Below are positions 5,092-6,885 of a stretch of DNA of 6,885 bases, piece by piece (position 1 is the first letter of the stretch; each line of letters opens with the position of its first letter). The DNA comes from Caldifarciminota bacterium. Lineage in GTDB: Bacteria > Hydrothermota > Tepidihabitantia > Tepidihabitantales > JAOUPE01. The notes under the pieces were generated by a model. It worked only from the letters and a program-made list of their open reading frames with translations, was not told where the DNA came from and ran no database searches. Where the stretch lies: the NCBI GenBank assembly GCA_029880025.1, contig JAOUPE010000088.1, forward strand, positions 1-6,885, read 5' to 3'. The position numbers were made by a program, and so were the translations under genes.

Positions 5092-5400
5092 TAAAAAAAA
5101 ACAGCTTATTGACATAATCAAAAAAATAATTAATCTTAATGTAATCCTTTTAATATTAAAAAGGAGTAGAAGTATGCATTACTTGTTAGCAGATACTCGA
5201 GGGTGTTCAGTAAAACTATTCCAGTTAATACCAATTAGGTTAAAATTATATGTAATACAAGGTTTTTTTATATTAGAGGGGAGGTCAACAAATTTTAATA
5301 TACAAACCACAATTTATTAAATTAGAAAAGGAGGTTAATTTAATACCTAATATATATGTAACAGTTATTTATTAAATATCGCACCTTATAAGGAGGTAAG
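5092..5400 (+). other. AT-rich leader region upstream of the secreted repeat protein
   Basis: This 309-base stretch holds no recognisable gene apart from the doubtful ORF at 5174. TTGACA at 5109-5114 may be a -35 box, but I find no convincing -10 at the right distance (TAATCT at 5131 is poor). Shine-Dalgarno-like sequences occur at 5157-5165 (AAAAAGGAG), 5278-5284 (GGGGAGG), 5326-5334 (AAAAGGAGG) and 5390-5396 (AAGGAGG). Only the first and last sit properly before an ATG. No strong hairpin terminator or known riboswitch is seen. Confidence 0.4.
5174..5320 (+). CDS. Possible 48-residue peptide, unrecognised
   Basis: ATG 5174 is preceded by AAAAAGGAG (5157-5165) at a plausible spacing and opens 48 codons to TAA 5318-5320. 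The product begins MHYLLADTRGCSVKLF and has a hydrophobic middle (LYVIQGFFIL). It resembles no family I know. In such AT-rich DNA an ORF of this size can arise by chance, and the good ribosome site is the only argument for it. It could be a leader peptide for the gene at 5401. Confidence 0.25.
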   Translation: MHYLLADTRGCSVKLFQLIPIRLKLYVIQGFFILEGRSTNFNIQTTIY

Positions 5401-6567
5401 ATGAAATTTATTTCAATTTCAGTAATTTTATTAGCTATGATGACTCATTTACTTCATGCTCAAAATGAACCAAATGTCGAATGGGTAAAAAACTTTGGTG
5501 GAAGCGGTGTTGATATAGGTTACTATGTTCAGCAAACTCAAGATAAGGGTTATGTCATTGTGGGTGAAACATTTTCTTTTGATGATACTGAGTATGGTGA
5601 TGTTTACTTAATAAGAATTGATTCTTTGGGAAATCTTGAATGGCAAAAAACTTTTGGCGGAAGTAGTGAATTTTGGGGTGAGGACTGGGGTAGCTGTGTT
5701 CAGCAGACACAAGATAAAGGTTATATCATCACAGGCACAACACAATCTTTTAATGATACAATATACGAAGATGTATATCTTATAAAAACCGATTTATCAG
5801 GAAATCTTGAATGGCAAAAAACTTTTGGTGGTATTTATGAAGATAGAGGAAATTTTGTACGGCAGACACAAGATAAAGGATATATCATCACTGGTAGCAC
5901 CCAATCTTTTAATGATACAATAAATGGGGATTTTTATCTTATAAAGACAGATTCATTCGGAAATTTACAATGGCAGAAAACATTCGGCGGAAGCGGTGAA
6001 GAGGAAGCTAATACAGTTCAACAGACAAATGACAATGGGTACATAATCATTGGTAAAGGAAAAGTCTCAAACAGTTATTATGCCTATCTTATAAAAACTG
6101 ATTCTCTAGGAAATTTACAATGGCAAAGGACATACGGTGAAAATGAAGAGGAGTGTGGTAATTTCTCTGGACAACAAACAATAGATAAAGGATATATTAT
6201 AACAGGTTTGATACGTACTTCTGAAGAAATTTTACCAAAGATTTTCCTTTTAAAAGCAGACTCTTTAGGAAATCTGCAGTGGCAAAATACCTTTGGCGGA
6301 AATGAAAGAACTTGGAGCAATTTTGTTCAACAAACCCAAGATAAAGGTTATATTGTTGTAGGATTTATTGATGGAGGACGGGATGTCTATGTTATTAAGA
6401 TGGATTCTCTTGCAATTCACCAATGGAAGAAAACCTTCGGAGGAGCCGGTTACGATGAAGGATATTGTGTTCAGCAGACCCAAGACGGTGGCTACATCAT
6501 TACAGGTGAGTATTTCAACATATCATCTAACGATAAAAATGTTTATTTAATAAAAATTGAACCTTAA
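5401..6567 (+). CDS. Secreted seven-repeat protein, predicted seven-bladed beta-propeller
   Basis: The 388-residue protein starts with a signal peptide (MKFISISVILLAMMTHLLHA, likely cut before Gln21), so it is exported. The rest is seven repeats of 47-57 residues, each beginning with Trp at positions 28, 81, 138, 191, 241, 294 and 342. The unit is W-Q-K-T-F-G-G, a variable turn, VQQTQDKGYIITG, a variable loop, then YLIKTDSLGNLQ. The last copy ends in VYLIKIEP. Four short strands per unit and seven units suggest a closed beta-propeller; repeats of this W-x-K-T-F-G-G / D-G-G-Y-I-x-x-G type are common in secreted proteins of environmental bacteria. No catalytic motif, anchor or C-terminal sorting domain is visible, so a binding or scaffold role is inference. 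AAGGAGG (5390-5396) fixes the ATG. The amidase-like gene follows 54 bases on, probably in the same operon. Confidence 0.88.
   Translation: MKFISISVILLAMMTHLLHAQNEPNVEWVKNFGGSGVDIGYYVQQTQDKGYVIVGETFSFDDTEYGDVYLIRIDSLGNLEWQKTFGGSSEFWGEDWGSCVQQTQDKGYIITGTTQSFNDTIYEDVYLIKTDLSGNLEWQKTFGGIYEDRGNFVRQTQDKGYIITGSTQSFNDTINGDFYLIKTDSFGNLQWQKTFGGSGEEEANTVQQTNDNGYIIIGKGKVSNSYYAYLIKTDSLGNLQWQRTYGENEEECGNFSGQQTIDKGYIITGLIRTSEEILPKIFLLKADSLGNLQWQNTFGGNERTWSNFVQQTQDKGYIVVGFIDGGRDVYVIKMDSLAIHQWKKTFGGAGYDEGYCVQQTQDGGYIITGEYFNISSNDKNVYLIKIEP
5482..6564 (+). repeat. Seven tandem ~150-170 base coding repeats (propeller blades)
   Basis: The blades are visible in the DNA as recurring words such as aatggcaaaaaacttttgg and cagacacaagataaagg. 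Blades 2 and 3 are the most alike: bases 5698-5790 and 5858-5950 share long identical runs, including caatcttttaatgatacaat. Spacings between blade starts are 53, 57, 53, 50, 53 and 48 residues. Confidence 0.85.
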
Positions 6568-6621
6568 TGTAAAAGAACCTGCAAAAATAAGTAGATATTT
6601 GTTGAAATAAGGGAGGTTCAA

Positions 6622-6885
6622 GTGTCTTTAAAGATTCAAAATAAAATCGACGGGTTGATTATAATAATAATTTCTTTACACGTAGCAACTCTATCTATTG
6701 GTTATACAATGAATTATAATTCGACAGCTGCTGCAAACTACGCGAAAAATTATTGTCATAAAAAAATCCTTCATTTGCGGATTATCATGGTCTTGGAGGT
6801 GACTGTGCTAATTTTGCTAGCCAATGTTTACTTGCCGGATTTGATAGACAATTCTGTTGGCAAAAGGGTTTTTCATATAAAGAAT
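6622..6885 (+). pseudogene. Exported putative amidase (amidase_6-like), frameshifted at an A7 run and cut by the window end
   Basis: GTG 6622, five bases after GGGAGG (6611-6616), starts a frame with a hydrophobic export segment (GLIIIIISLHVATLSIGYT) and then YNSTAAANYAKNYCHKK, the beginning of the putative amidase domain (Y-N-x-x-A-A-x-x-Y-A). At the run of seven A (6760-6766) the similarity moves to another frame: NPSFADYHGLGGDCANFASQ then CLLAGF, from about 6765 on. This is the family's GGDCxNFxSQC motif holding the presumed nucleophile Cys. One extra A would join the halves. The original frame has no stop before the window end, but its product past 6766 is nonsense. The break may be a true frameshift, an assembly error, or slippage. 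This domain family is thought to cleave amide bonds, possibly in cell-wall material; substrate unknown. Probably co-transcribed with the propeller gene. Confidence 0.75.

Noticed and set aside
4813..5121. 102-codon minus-strand frame opposite the 11-residue repeat gene
   Set aside because: It is the antisense of a strictly periodic protein. The plus-strand W/H/Y periodicity shows which strand is real, and no ribosome site or motif supports the minus frame.
6084..6550. Other-frame open frames within the repeat protein gene (6084-6320, 6265-6483 minus; 6368-6550 plus)
   Set aside because: Shadows of the repeated coding sequence; none has a ribosome site or domain.
6759..6767. Programmed -1 ribosomal frameshift at the A7 run
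   Set aside because: The base before the two AAA codons is T, so the P-site tRNA would slip onto TAA. The classic X XXY YYZ heptamer is not satisfied and no downstream structure was found. An indel or transcriptional slippage is more likely.

Overview
This window comes from a bacterial chromosome, probably an uncultured lineage that I cannot place firmly. It carries a clearly bacterial replication-restart helicase (priA), near-consensus sigma-70-type promoters (TTGACA / TATAAT), strong Shine-Dalgarno sites, and scattered intergenic repeats of the 'aaccacagag...cacagag' kind. As I remember, such repeats are frequent in genomes of uncultured bacteria such as candidate phylum WOR-3 and relatives. 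The right third is visibly more AT-rich than priA. The lineage is inference only.

Layout. Positions 1-1868 hold the 3' nine-tenths or so of priA. Positions 1866-4702 form a small island of toxin-antitoxin-like modules separated by three blocks of the intergenic repeat (1866-1920, 2974-3049, 4598-4702). Between blocks one and two are two DUF2283 genes (2205-2426 and 2588-2800), each directly preceded by a damaged gene. The first is a DUF4258-type gene with one in-frame TAA where the family normally has Tyr. The second is a tail-only remnant that overlaps its DUF2283 partner by ATGA. Between blocks two and three, on the minus strand, lies an intact type IV AbiE pair: AbiEi antitoxin/repressor (4520-3888) then AbiEii nucleotidyltransferase toxin (3883-3092). 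Its consensus promoter has a perfect 9-bp inverted repeat just downstream of it.

Positions 4792-5091 hold a short gene for an 87-residue protein built on an exact 11-residue W/H/Y repeat, apparently leaderless. A 309-base AT-rich leader (5092-5400) follows, with several ribosome-binding-like sequences and one possible 48-codon ORF. Positions 5401-6567 encode a secreted protein made of seven ~50-residue repeats, very likely a seven-bladed beta-propeller. It is followed 54 bases later by a GTG-initiated gene that runs off the window: an exported putative amidase (amidase_6-like, GGDCxNFxSQC motif) whose frame is broken by one base at an A7 run.

How they fit. priA is housekeeping. The TA-like modules look like an accessory cluster at a tolerant site, in which the two small toxins are decaying while their antitoxin-like partners stay intact. 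The two rightmost genes look like a secreted, envelope-directed pair. I see no complete new multi-gene system. The most unusual items are the intact antitoxin-like genes beside broken toxins, the 11-residue repeat protein, and the single-base lesions (nonsense codon and A7 frameshift), which need read-level or comparative confirmation.
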